NCBI RefSeq assembly: GCF_000474745.1
Contig: NZ_ASJR01000019.1
Coordinates: 1-38,800 of the forward strand
Reading direction: 5' to 3'
Source: Chitinivibrio alkaliphilus ACht1
GTDB lineage: Bacteria; Fibrobacterota; Chitinivibrionia; Chitinivibrionales; Chitinivibrionaceae
Length of the DNA stretch: 38,800 nt
A program made the position numbers and the translations under genes. This document shows, piece by piece, positions 6,912 through 15,342 of this stretch. Below the pieces are notes generated by a model, which made no database searches, was not told the DNA's origin, and saw only the letters and a program-made list of their open reading frames with translations. How positions within the stretch are numbered: the stretch's first letter is position 1; each line of letters opens with the position of its first letter.

Positions 6912-9535
6912 CCGTGGGAACTGAGGAGTATACCATTTACTCACTCCATGCAACCGGAGTGGACGGGGTGGATCGCCTCCCTGTGTCCCTGAAAATATTG
7001 TTGGAAAATCTTCTACGTAATGCCGAAAGCCCCTTTGTGGAAGAAGGCCATATTGCTGCCTTTGAGCAGTGGCTTGAAAAGGGATACTCCTCTCAGGATA
7101 TTGCCTATCACCCCGTGCGTGTGGTGATGCAGGATTTCACGGGGGTTCCCGCCGTGGTTGACCTTGCGGCCATGCGTGACGCCCTGGCCCGTCTTGGGGG
7201 AAATCCCGGGGATATCTCTCCGCAGATTCCCGTGGATCTGGTGGTTGACCATTCAGTCACGGTGGATTATTATGGTACGGAGGATGCCTTTGAAAAAAAT
7301 GTTGCCGCAGAATATGCCCGCAACGGTGAACGATACGGCTTTTTGAAATGGGGGCAGGAGGCCTTTGATAATTTTCGTGTGGTGCCGCCGGGAACGGGTA
7401 TTGTGCATCAGGTAAACCTCGAATATCTCGCAAAGGTGGTGTGGATACGGGTAGAGGGGGGTGAGAAAACTGCCTGTCCCGATACCTGTGTGGGAACAGA
7501 CTCACACACCACCATGATAAACGGTCTCTCTGTCCTTGGCTGGGGAGTTGGCGGGATTGAGGCTGAGGCGGCCATGCTGAATCAGCCCGTGACGATGCAG
7601 ATTCCCGAGGTTGTGGGCTATGAGCTGCGGGGTGAACTGCGTGAGGGGGTGACGGCTACAGATCTTGTCCTTACAGTGGTAGAGCATCTTCGTACTCACG
7701 GAGTTGTGGGGAAATTTGTGGAGTTTTACGGTGCGGGACTGGCGCATCTTTCCATTGCCGATCGTGCAACCATAGCCAATATGGCCCCTGAATACGGTGC
7801 CACCTGCGGGTTTTTCCCCGTGGATGATGAGACCCTTGCCTATCTTCGTTTTACGGGACGTACATCCCATGAGGTTGATTTGGTGCGTGCCTATGCCCAG
7901 GAACAGGGGTTGTGGAATGATCCATCCCACAGGCCGGCCCGCTTTACGGAAATCCTCAGCCTCGATCTTTCTCAGGTGGAGCCCTCCATTGCAGGGCCAA
8001 AACGCCCACAGGACAGAATCCCCCTTGCCCGTGCACCGCATATTCTGGCGGGAAAAGAGGGGAGAGATACCACAGGAAAGATCTCCGTACCTCTGAAAGA
8101 TACGGGGGGAAGTCTGAGTCACGGAGATGTGGTTATTGCCGCCATTACCTCCTGTACCAATACCTCAAACCCGGCGGTACTTGTTGCCGCAGGGCTTTTG
8201 GCAAAAAAGGCGTATGAAAAGGGGTTGTCCGTATCTCCCAGGGTAAAAACATCCTTTGCACCGGGGTCGCAGGTGGTAACGGAGTATCTTTCCCGGGCAG
8301 ATCTTACCCCCTATCTCAATCGTCTCGGCTTTACCCTTGCCGGATATGGCTGCACCACCTGTATTGGAAATTCCGGCCCCCTGAACAGAGATATCTCACA
8401 GGCCATTGCCGATCACGGACTTAATGTAGCGGCGGTCCTTTCGGGAAATCGAAATTTTGAGGGACGTATCTCCCCGGATGTGAAAGACAGCTATCTAACC
8501 TCACCGCCCCTTGTGGTGGCCTATGCCCTGGCGGGGAGTATGCATGTCAACCTGCAGGAAGATCCCCTGGGACGGGATGCGGCGGGCACACCGGTCTATC
8601 TGCGTGATATCTGGCCCTCCGAAGGGGAGATTCAGGAATATATCCGAAAAAATCTCTCTCCTAAGATGTTTTCTCAGCGCTATGCGAGCGTTTTTGCGGG
8701 GGATGATCGATGGAATGAGATGGCAGTTCCCCGGGGGAATACCTATGCGTGGAATAAAGACTCCACCTATATTCAGGCCCCGCCCTTTTTTGATGATATC
8801 ACCAGCCCCCCCCGCGATGAATTTGTCCTGAAGCAGGGGCGTATCCTGGCACTGCTCGGTGATACGGTCACCACGGATCATATCTCCCCGGCCGGGGCAA
8901 TCCCTGCAGATTCTCCTGCGGGAAAATGGCTGCAGGAGCAGGGGGTATCCCCCGCGGAGTTTAATTCATACGGCTCCCGGCGGGGAAACCATGAGGTGAT
9001 GATGCGGGGTACCTTTGCCAATATTCGTATCCGCAATGAAATGCTTGCGGACGTGGAAGGGGGCTATACCATCCATATTCCATCGGGACGCACCCTGCCC
9101 ATCTACGATGCAGCCATGGCCTACGGGCGTGAAAATACGCCCCTTGTGGTTATTGCCGGGGCTGAATACGGTACCGGCTCCAGCCGAGACTGGGCTGCCA
9201 AGGGTACCCGCCTTCTTGGCGTGGGGGCTGTGGTGGCCGAAAGCTTTGAACGAATACATCGTTCCAATCTCATCGGTATGGGGGTGCTTCCCCTGCAGTT
9301 TCAAAAAAATGATGGGCGAAAACAACTTCAATTAACCGGACGTGAAGAAATCTCCCTGCGTCTGAAATATCCTGAACCCGCCGCCGGTATGACCGTGTAT
9401 ATGGATATTGCCTATGAAAATGGACAGAGCCGTTGCTGTGAGCTCACCGCCCGCATAGATACGGCGGGGGAGCTCCACTATTTTCGCCATGGCGGGATAC
9501 TTCATGCGGTACTGCGCAACATGGCGGGGCAGTAA
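6908..9535 (+). CDS. acnA: Aconitate hydratase (AcnA/IRP type)
   Basis: The enzyme interconverts citrate and isocitrate using a [4Fe-4S] cluster in the cytoplasm. The 875 residues show the IRP/AcnA layout. DSHTTMINGLSVLGWGVGGI is near residue 200. The cluster cysteines are in TSCTNTSNP (about 415) and GYGCTTCIGNSGP (about 480-483). The swivel domain holds GAEYGTGSSRDWAAKG (about 755). The opening is a few residues shorter than usual relatives, which fits the start problem described at 6878-6911. The sigma54 activator begins one base after the stop, so both are one transcript. The product feeds 2-oxoglutarate and hence the downstream glutamine synthetase. Confidence 0.95.
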   Translation: MTVGTEEYTIYSLHATGVDGVDRLPVSLKILLENLLRNAESPFVEEGHIAAFEQWLEKGYSSQDIAYHPVRVVMQDFTGVPAVVDLAAMRDALARLGGNPGDISPQIPVDLVVDHSVTVDYYGTEDAFEKNVAAEYARNGERYGFLKWGQEAFDNFRVVPPGTGIVHQVNLEYLAKVVWIRVEGGEKTACPDTCVGTDSHTTMINGLSVLGWGVGGIEAEAAMLNQPVTMQIPEVVGYELRGELREGVTATDLVLTVVEHLRTHGVVGKFVEFYGAGLAHLSIADRATIANMAPEYGATCGFFPVDDETLAYLRFTGRTSHEVDLVRAYAQEQGLWNDPSHRPARFTEILSLDLSQVEPSIAGPKRPQDRIPLARAPHILAGKEGRDTTGKISVPLKDTGGSLSHGDVVIAAITSCTNTSNPAVLVAAGLLAKKAYEKGLSVSPRVKTSFAPGSQVVTEYLSRADLTPYLNRLGFTLAGYGCTTCIGNSGPLNRDISQAIADHGLNVAAVLSGNRNFEGRISPDVKDSYLTSPPLVVAYALAGSMHVNLQEDPLGRDAAGTPVYLRDIWPSEGEIQEYIRKNLSPKMFSQRYASVFAGDDRWNEMAVPRGNTYAWNKDSTYIQAPPFFDDITSPPRDEFVLKQGRILALLGDTVTTDHISPAGAIPADSPAGKWLQEQGVSPAEFNSYGSRRGNHEVMMRGTFANIRIRNEMLADVEGGYTIHIPSGRTLPIYDAAMAYGRENTPLVVIAGAEYGTGSSRDWAAKGTRLLGVGAVVAESFERIHRSNLIGMGVLPLQFQKNDGRKQLQLTGREEISLRLKYPEPAAGMTVYMDIAYENGQSRCCELTARIDTAGELHYFRHGGILHAVLRNMAGQ

Positions 9536-9536
9536 G

Positions 9537-11102
9537 ATGGATGGACGGGATTTTTCACTGCGGCAGCTGCAAATCCTCTTTTCCATATCCCGGGAGCTGA
9601 GCTCCGGGAATGCCCTTTCTGTTATGCTGGATGGTGTTATTGCCATTCTTGAGCAGGAGGCGGGCTTTGAACGGGGCACCATTGCCATCCTGAAGGCATC
9701 GGGACGGGAGCTGGCCATTGATATCAGCCGCGGCCTTTCCCCCCGGGAGATAGAAAAGGGATGGTACAGCATTGGCGAAGGGGTGCTGGGCAGAGTGGCG
9801 GAGACGGGAACCCCCGCCCTGATTCCCCGTATTGCCGAAGATCCCTCCTTCCTTGATAAAACGGGGGCGCGCCGCGAGGTGTCCCTGGAAAATCTCTCGT
9901 TCCTCTGTGTTCCCATCACCTCCCGGGGAAAAAATATCGGTACCCTCTCCTGTGACAGGCCTGCCTCCGATGATGAGAGCCTTTTGAATAAGGACCTTCT
10001 TTTTTTGCAGGCCGTGGCCGATCTTATTGGCCGGGTGGTGCAGGCGCGACGAAAACAAAAGGCGGAGCTTGAGGCCCTGGAACGGGAAAACCGCCAGCTC
10101 AAAAAGCATCTCTCCGAACGTGCAGATGCAGGACGATCAGATCGCATTATTGGAAACAGCAGTGCCATGGCAGCACTCTACACGCAGATAGCCCAGGTAG
10201 CTCCCCTTGATACGCTGGTGCTTATTCGCGGTGAGACCGGTACGGGTAAGGAGTTGGTGGCCCGTACGCTCCATGAGAAAAGTGCGCGCCAGGACAAGCC
10301 CTTTGTGGCGGTAAACTGCGCCGCCATTCCTGAAACTCTTTTGGAAAGCGAACTCTTTGGACATACTAAGGGGGCCTTTACGGGGGCAGCGGGGTCGCGG
10401 CGTGGTTTTTTTGAAGAGGCAGAGGGGGGCACTCTTTTCCTGGATGAGATTGGAGATATGAGCAGCAGTGCCCAGAGCCGCCTTTTGCGGGTGATACAGG
10501 AAAAGGAGATGTATACCGTGGGCTCTTCCCGACCGAGAAAAATTGATGTACGCCTGATCTGTGCCACCAATAAAAATCTTGAAGAGGCTGTTCAGGCGGG
10601 AAATTTTCGCGAAGATCTCTACTACCGTATTAATGTGATGTCCCTCTTTATTCCCCCCCTGCGAGATCGTGGGGCGGATATTCTTCTCCTTGCCGATTAT
10701 TTTATCGAAACATATGCACGCCGCCATGAAAAGAAAATTACCCGTTTAAGTACCCCTGCCATTGAAATGCTGTCGGCATATCACTGGCCGGGAAATGTGC
10801 GGGAGCTGGAAAATGTTATTGAGCGGGCCGTTATTGTTTCCTTTTCCTCCGTCATTGATGCCCATGATCTTCCCCCCAGCCTGCAGATGAAGGAAAAATT
10901 ATCTGCGGAAGCACCGGGGCAGCCGGGCCTTGCGGAAAAGATAGCGGTCTATGAAAAGGAATTGATAATCGATGCCCTCAAGGATGCACGGGGCAATCAG
11001 GCGGAGGCTGCCCGCCTGCTCCATACCACAAAGCGGGTTATTCAGTATAAAATCACAAAATATGGGATCGCCTATAAAAAATTCCGCACCGGGGGAGCTT
11101 GA
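9537..11102 (+). CDS. Sigma54-dependent activator, NifA-like (GAF - AAA+ - Fis HTH)
   Basis: This bacterial enhancer-binding protein opens sigma54 promoters using ATP. From the ATG at 9537 it has 521 residues. A GAF sensory domain covers about 10-170, followed by a short coiled linker (AELEALERENRQLKKHL). The AAA+ domain has Walker A GETGTGKE (232-239), the sigma54-contacting GAFTGA (279-284) and Walker B FLDEIGD. A Fis-type helix-turn-helix (NQAEAARLLHTTKRVIQYKI) closes it. An upstream in-frame ATG at 9489 would overlap acnA by 47 bases and add a non-conserved tail, so I prefer 9537. No response-regulator receiver is present, so control must come through GAF ligand or partner binding. The likely target is glnN, which has a sigma54 promoter directly downstream. 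Confidence 0.92.
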   Translation: MDGRDFSLRQLQILFSISRELSSGNALSVMLDGVIAILEQEAGFERGTIAILKASGRELAIDISRGLSPREIEKGWYSIGEGVLGRVAETGTPALIPRIAEDPSFLDKTGARREVSLENLSFLCVPITSRGKNIGTLSCDRPASDDESLLNKDLLFLQAVADLIGRVVQARRKQKAELEALERENRQLKKHLSERADAGRSDRIIGNSSAMAALYTQIAQVAPLDTLVLIRGETGTGKELVARTLHEKSARQDKPFVAVNCAAIPETLLESELFGHTKGAFTGAAGSRRGFFEEAEGGTLFLDEIGDMSSSAQSRLLRVIQEKEMYTVGSSRPRKIDVRLICATNKNLEEAVQAGNFREDLYYRINVMSLFIPPLRDRGADILLLADYFIETYARRHEKKITRLSTPAIEMLSAYHWPGNVRELENVIERAVIVSFSSVIDAHDLPPSLQMKEKLSAEAPGQPGLAEKIAVYEKELIIDALKDARGNQAEAARLLHTTKRVIQYKITKYGIAYKKFRTGGA

Positions 11103-11116
11103 TACAATATTGTATC
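11101..11116. promoter_or_regulatory. Distal enhancer-like dyad upstream of glnN
   Basis: GATACAATATTGTATC is a perfect 16-bp palindrome overlapping the stop codon of the activator gene. Its core TACAA-N2-TTGTA recurs at 11132-11143, 29 bases (about three helical turns) downstream. It lies about 105 bases ahead of the predicted glnN transcription start, a normal place for an activator's upstream site. Confidence 0.65.
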
Positions 11117-11131
11117 GCGCGACAATAAAAA

Positions 11132-11143
11132 TACAATTTTGTA
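11132..11143. promoter_or_regulatory. Proximal enhancer-like dyad upstream of glnN
   Basis: TACAATTTTGTA is a perfect palindrome with the same TACAA/TTGTA arms as the distal site, on the same face of the helix. It is about 50 bases upstream of the -24 element. It differs from the classical NifA site TGT-N10-ACA, so it would be a distinct recognition sequence. Confidence 0.6.
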
Positions 11144-11185
11144 CCACTCGTTTTTGCAAAGGTCTCCACAGAGGCTGGGTTCCCT

Positions 11186-11202
11186 TTGGCACGTCCTTTG
11201 CT
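11186..11202 (+). promoter_or_regulatory. Sigma54 (-24/-12) promoter of glnN
   Basis: TTGGCACGTCCTTTGCT matches the sigma54 consensus (YTGGCACG, four bases, TTGCW) at essentially every position. GG is at 11188-11189 and GC at 11200-11201. Transcription would start near 11213, about 34 bases before the glnN ATG. Confidence 0.88.
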
Positions 11203-11246
11203 TTTATGGGTCATAGCAACTGATTGAACCTGTAAAAGGAGTAACT

Positions 11247-13388
11247 ATGACAACACGAAGCGAAGCGGTGCGAGCCATTTCCGCAGAAAAACCGGGAGAT
11301 ACGTGCGTATCCTCCGGAGGGTTTTCCCTTACCGATGAGTATGGAACCGATGTGTTCAACCTCAGAACCATGAAAAAGGTACTATCCAAAGAGGTGGTAC
11401 GCTCTTTGACCCGAACCATTCGCGAAGGAGCTCCCCTTGATCCTGCTATTACCGATGAGGTGGCCACGGCTATGAAAAACTGGGCTGTCGGACGGGGTGC
11501 CACCCATTTTACGCATTGGTTTCAGCCGCTCACCGGTGCAACGGCGGAGAAACATGACTCCTTTATCGAGCCCGATGATACGGGGGGAGTGCTCATGAAT
11601 TTTTCCGGAAAGAACCTTGTACAGGGTGAGCCCGATGCTTCCAGTTTTCCCTCCGGCGGTATTCGGGAAACCTTTGAAGCACGGGGATACACTGCCTGGG
11701 ATCCCTCCAGCCCTGCCTTTATCAGACGTGATACCCATGGGGCAACCCTCTGTATTCCCACAGCCTTTTGCTCCTACACGGGCGAGGCCCTGGATAAAAA
11801 GACCCCCCTTCTGCGTTCCATGGAGGCTGTTTCTGAAAAGGCCAAGCGGGTACTATCCTTTTTCCGGGAGGTTTCAGCCGATGATGTGGTACGTACAACC
11901 CTTGGGGCGGAGCAGGAGTATTTCCTCGTAGATAAGCGGTTTTACTATGCCCGGGAGGATCTTGTCCAAACAGGACGTACCCTCTTTGGAAAGCTTTCGG
12001 CTAAAAATCAGCAGATGGATGACCATTATTTTGGATCCATAAAAAGCCGGGTTATTGATTTTATGTCTGAGCTTGATCGTGAGCTCTGGCGTCTGGGGAT
12101 ACCCGCCAAGACCCGTCATAATGAAGTTGCCCCGGCGCAGTTTGAACTGGCGGCACAGTTTGAAGAGACCAATATTGCCGTGGATCATAATATGCTGGTT
12201 ATGGAGACCCTGCGCTCGGTGAGTGATCGCCACGGTTTTGTCTGTCTTCTCAATGAAAAGCCCTTTGCCGGGGTGAATGGTTCGGGAAAACATAATAATT
12301 GGTCCCTGTCCTATAAGGGGGAAAATCTCCTTGAGCCGGGAGAGGATGCCCATAAAAACGTTCAGTTTCTCACCTTTCTCTGTGCTATTATTGCAGCGGT
12401 GGATAAACACGCCGATCTTCTTCGTATTGCTGTGGGTTCGGCGGGAAATGATCATCGCCTCGGAGCAAACGAAGCGCCGCCTGCCATTATTTCCATGTTT
12501 TTGGGGTCGCAGCTTACAGATGTTATAGAACAGCTAGAGCGTGAAGACCTTTCCTCAACCAAACAGGGGGGCGTAATGAATATCGGCGCCGAGATTCTGC
12601 CCCGTCTTCCCATGGATGCTACAGACAGAAACCGTACTTCCCCCTTTGCCTTTACGGGGAATAAATTTGAATTCCGTGCCGTGGGCTCTTCCCACTCCTG
12701 TGCCGGTGCCAATATCGTGCTGAACACTATTGTGGCAGAATCCCTTGATGAACTGGCCACACGGATGGAATCCATCGACCGGGATAATTTTGAAGCGGGG
12801 CTCCAGAAGGTGCTTGCCGATACCATAAAATACCATAAACGGATTATCTTTAATGGGGATAATTATTCCGATGCATGGGTGAAAGAGGCTGAGAAACGGG
12901 GACTTCTCAATCTCAAAACAACCCCCGAAGCCTTGCCCCATCTTCTTTCAGAGAAAAATCGCGCCCTCTTCAGCATGTACAATGTGATGAACGAGCGCGA
13001 GCTGGAATCTCGCCATGAGGTATTTACAGAGGAGTATACCCATACTATTGATATTGAGGGAAAAGTGGCCCTTGATATTTCCCGGACAAAAATCTTGCCT
13101 GCGGCAATAGAGCAGATGGGAGTCTATGCTTCCACCTTGAAAGCCGTAGCTGCCCTGAGTCGCGTGGGAAGTAAGGCCATACAGAAAGAGCTTGATGAGC
13201 TGGGAACTTGTGTAGATGAGCTCTCCACTGCCAATGAAGCTCTGGAGGCGGCCGTGGAAAAGGGTGGTGCAAAAGAAATTATAGCCGCCATGGAGGCGGT
13301 CAGAACCAGTGTAGACACCCTTGAAGAGTGTGTGGATGATCGTATCTGGCCCCTGCCAAAATATCGGGAAATGCTCTTTATTATGTAG
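11247..13388 (+). CDS. glnN: Glutamine synthetase, type III (GlnN)
   Basis: The enzyme makes glutamine from glutamate, ammonia and ATP, the main ammonium assimilation step. The 713 residues fit GSIII, well above the roughly 450-470 of GSI. Visible GSIII blocks are GRGATHFTHWFQPLTGATAEKHDSF region (about 78-102), LGAEQEYFLVD (about 218-228), KTRHNEVAPAQFE and NEKPFAGVNGSGKHNNWSLS (about 337-356). AAAAGGAG precedes the ATG. Expression should depend on sigma54 and on the adjacent activator through the two dyads. The closing 130 residues are helical and Glu/Ala-rich, as usual in this class. A hairpin follows the stop. Confidence 0.95.
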   Translation: MTTRSEAVRAISAEKPGDTCVSSGGFSLTDEYGTDVFNLRTMKKVLSKEVVRSLTRTIREGAPLDPAITDEVATAMKNWAVGRGATHFTHWFQPLTGATAEKHDSFIEPDDTGGVLMNFSGKNLVQGEPDASSFPSGGIRETFEARGYTAWDPSSPAFIRRDTHGATLCIPTAFCSYTGEALDKKTPLLRSMEAVSEKAKRVLSFFREVSADDVVRTTLGAEQEYFLVDKRFYYAREDLVQTGRTLFGKLSAKNQQMDDHYFGSIKSRVIDFMSELDRELWRLGIPAKTRHNEVAPAQFELAAQFEETNIAVDHNMLVMETLRSVSDRHGFVCLLNEKPFAGVNGSGKHNNWSLSYKGENLLEPGEDAHKNVQFLTFLCAIIAAVDKHADLLRIAVGSAGNDHRLGANEAPPAIISMFLGSQLTDVIEQLEREDLSSTKQGGVMNIGAEILPRLPMDATDRNRTSPFAFTGNKFEFRAVGSSHSCAGANIVLNTIVAESLDELATRMESIDRDNFEAGLQKVLADTIKYHKRIIFNGDNYSDAWVKEAEKRGLLNLKTTPEALPHLLSEKNRALFSMYNVMNERELESRHEVFTEEYTHTIDIEGKVALDISRTKILPAAIEQMGVYASTLKAVAALSRVGSKAIQKELDELGTCVDELSTANEALEAAVEKGGAKEIIAAMEAVRTSVDTLEECVDDRIWPLPKYREMLFIM

Positions 13389-13393
13389 AATAT

Positions 13394-13419
13394 CCCCCTC
13401 TTCCCGCAGGGAAGGGGGG
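13394..13419 (+). terminator. GC-rich hairpin after glnN
   Basis: CCCCCTCTTCCC can pair with GGGAAGGGGGG around GCA, 6 bases after the stop codon. Only three T residues follow, so it may be a partly Rho-independent terminator or a 3' stabilising structure. Confidence 0.55.
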
Positions 13420-13420
13420 T

Positions 13421-13449
13421 TTGACCTTCACCGAAGCGTAATATATTTA
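13421..13449 (+). promoter_or_regulatory. Candidate promoter for the glycerophosphodiesterase gene
   Basis: TTGACC (13421-13426) lies 15 bases before TATATT (13442-13447) or 17 before TATTTA (13444-13449). Neither pairing is ideal. The position, 30-60 bases before the start codon, is reasonable. Confidence 0.3.
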
Positions 13450-13478
13450 CGTATAACTGTTTCGGGAGGTCTTTTTTT

Positions 13479-15287
13479 ATGAGTTTGGTTCGTTCCCTCT
13501 ACACGGTCATTTCGCGAGCGTTTCGGCGGCATGGCCGTGCCTATCTTCTCTTTCATATCTACTATTCCATACTTACGGTAGTGCTTCTTGCTCCGTTTTC
13601 TGGGTGGGCCCTTGCGGGGTTACTTCGTGTAACAGGGCATACCATGGTGGGAAATATGGACCTTCTCTCTTTTTTTATTACCCCCGCAGGAGTTTTTTGG
13701 GCCATTGCCTCACTCACGGCCGCATCGGTACTGAGTTTTCTGCAACACGCTGGTATGATGCTTATTACATTGTATGGTGCTGTAGATCAACCGCGAGGTA
13801 CCTTGGGAGTAATGTGGCGCCTGCTTCGTCGTCTCCCGCGTTTGCTTTCCCTTGCCCTCGTGCAAGTAAGTGCCCATGTGGTCCTATCTCTGCCGGGGGT
13901 ATTACTCATACACGCGCTCTATCATGCCTATCTCGGGGATTTTGACATCTATTTTGTGGTTAATGAACATCCTCGGGAGGTATGGCATTTTGGTGTGGCA
14001 GCAGTAGCTCCTCTTTGTAGCACCCTATTTTTGAACGGTTGGCTCTATTTACGCTGGTTCTTAGCCCTTCCTATTATGATCCTTGAAAATCGCTCATCCT
14101 TTGCAGCCCTGCGTGGCAGTGTAGAACGCACCCGAGGAATACGTACCATTCTTGCCGGTGCCGTGCTCACCATGGCAATCATTGTATCGGCTGTACCGGC
14201 CATGATAACCTTCTTTGCTGAACAGGCAGGGGGAATGCTTCTTGCCATGGTGCCAGAGGTTTATCCTATGCAAATCTCTCTTATGGCAACCCTTGTTGTG
14301 GTATCCCTGCTTCTTACAACCCTGCTCTCCTTTGGAGCCGTATCCCTCAACAGTCTTCTCACCATTGCGGTTTACCGACGCCGAAGCCCCCATGCGTCTA
14401 TCCCGCCGCCAGTACCGCACGCCCCGCCCCAAGCCGGGGCCTTTGCCTGGGGTGTGGAAGCTGTTATTGTAATGGGGGCACTCCTGCAATTTTCCTGGGC
14501 GATGTTCATGGTAGATGTACATGAATATCCTGCTGTCACAGCGCATCGGGGCAGTTCTGCCGAGGCACCGGAAAACAGTCGTTCTGCCATCGACCTTGCC
14601 CTTGCACAGGGGGCAGATTATGTGGAACTTGATATTCGCAGTACCGCCGATGGGGTTCCCATACTCCTGCATGACCGTGATCTTCTCCGTATTGCCGGTG
14701 ATCCTCGCCCGGTATGGGAGGTCTCCATGGATGAAATTGCCGCTATGGATGGGGGAAGCTGGTTTTCTCCCGCCTTTGCCAAGGAGCCCATACTTACCCT
14801 GAATGAAGCCTTGGAACGCATCTGTGGCCGGGCACGTCCCTATCTTGAGATAAAGCCGGGACCGAATAAAGGCGCCTTGATCCGCGCGGTAGACTCTCTT
14901 CTCAGAAAGTACTCCTGTCACGAAGAAACTATTATTGCCGCACTCACCCCGGAGACCTTGGCGAAGGTCAACCAAAAAATGCCTGAGGTACGTACCAGCT
15001 TATTTGTTCACTCCTCCATTGGGAGCATGGATAATCTTGATGCGGATATACTTGCCTTTCGTGATGCACTTATCACACCCGCCTTGGTGCGACGAAAAAA
15101 GGAACGGGGCTACGAGGTACATGTGTGGACCGTAAATGATCCCCGGGCCATGTCTCGCTTTATTGATCACGGTGTGGATAATATTATCACGGACTATCCG
15201 GCACGGCTGGTTGCACTTCGTCAAGAGAAAGAAGGTCTTTCAGAGGGGGAACGGCTCCTGCTGCGTATGCGAAATTGGATTTGGTAG
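13479..15287 (+). CDS. Membrane-anchored glycerophosphodiester phosphodiesterase
   Basis: The enzyme hydrolyses glycerophosphodiesters to glycerol-3-phosphate and an alcohol. Residues 1-345 form a polytopic membrane domain with about seven hydrophobic segments (the GPDPase membrane-domain type). Residues 350-590 form the GDPD TIM-barrel. Catalytic and metal residues are intact: H356-R357 in TAHRGSS, E383 and D385 in VELDIR, and H398 in LLHDRD. ENSRSAID and the closing VWTVNDPRAM / IITDYP motifs are also family signatures. The catalytic domain probably faces outside and salvages phospholipid head groups. NAD(P)HX repair follows after 55 bases, possibly in one transcript, with no functional link evident. 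Confidence 0.92.
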   Translation: MSLVRSLYTVISRAFRRHGRAYLLFHIYYSILTVVLLAPFSGWALAGLLRVTGHTMVGNMDLLSFFITPAGVFWAIASLTAASVLSFLQHAGMMLITLYGAVDQPRGTLGVMWRLLRRLPRLLSLALVQVSAHVVLSLPGVLLIHALYHAYLGDFDIYFVVNEHPREVWHFGVAAVAPLCSTLFLNGWLYLRWFLALPIMILENRSSFAALRGSVERTRGIRTILAGAVLTMAIIVSAVPAMITFFAEQAGGMLLAMVPEVYPMQISLMATLVVVSLLLTTLLSFGAVSLNSLLTIAVYRRRSPHASIPPPVPHAPPQAGAFAWGVEAVIVMGALLQFSWAMFMVDVHEYPAVTAHRGSSAEAPENSRSAIDLALAQGADYVELDIRSTADGVPILLHDRDLLRIAGDPRPVWEVSMDEIAAMDGGSWFSPAFAKEPILTLNEALERICGRARPYLEIKPGPNKGALIRAVDSLLRKYSCHEETIIAALTPETLAKVNQKMPEVRTSLFVHSSIGSMDNLDADILAFRDALITPALVRRKKERGYEVHVWTVNDPRAMSRFIDHGVDNIITDYPARLVALRQEKEGLSEGERLLLRMRNWIW

Positions 15288-15342
15288 GGTGTGCCTCTTT
15301 ATGTATTGACGAACCTATTCACCGATGTATCAAGGAGTGGGT

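Noticed and set aside
9332-10168. 278-codon minus-strand frame opposite the sigma54 activator
   Set aside because: Serine/arginine-rich shadow of a high-GC coding region; the plus strand encodes all expected domains.
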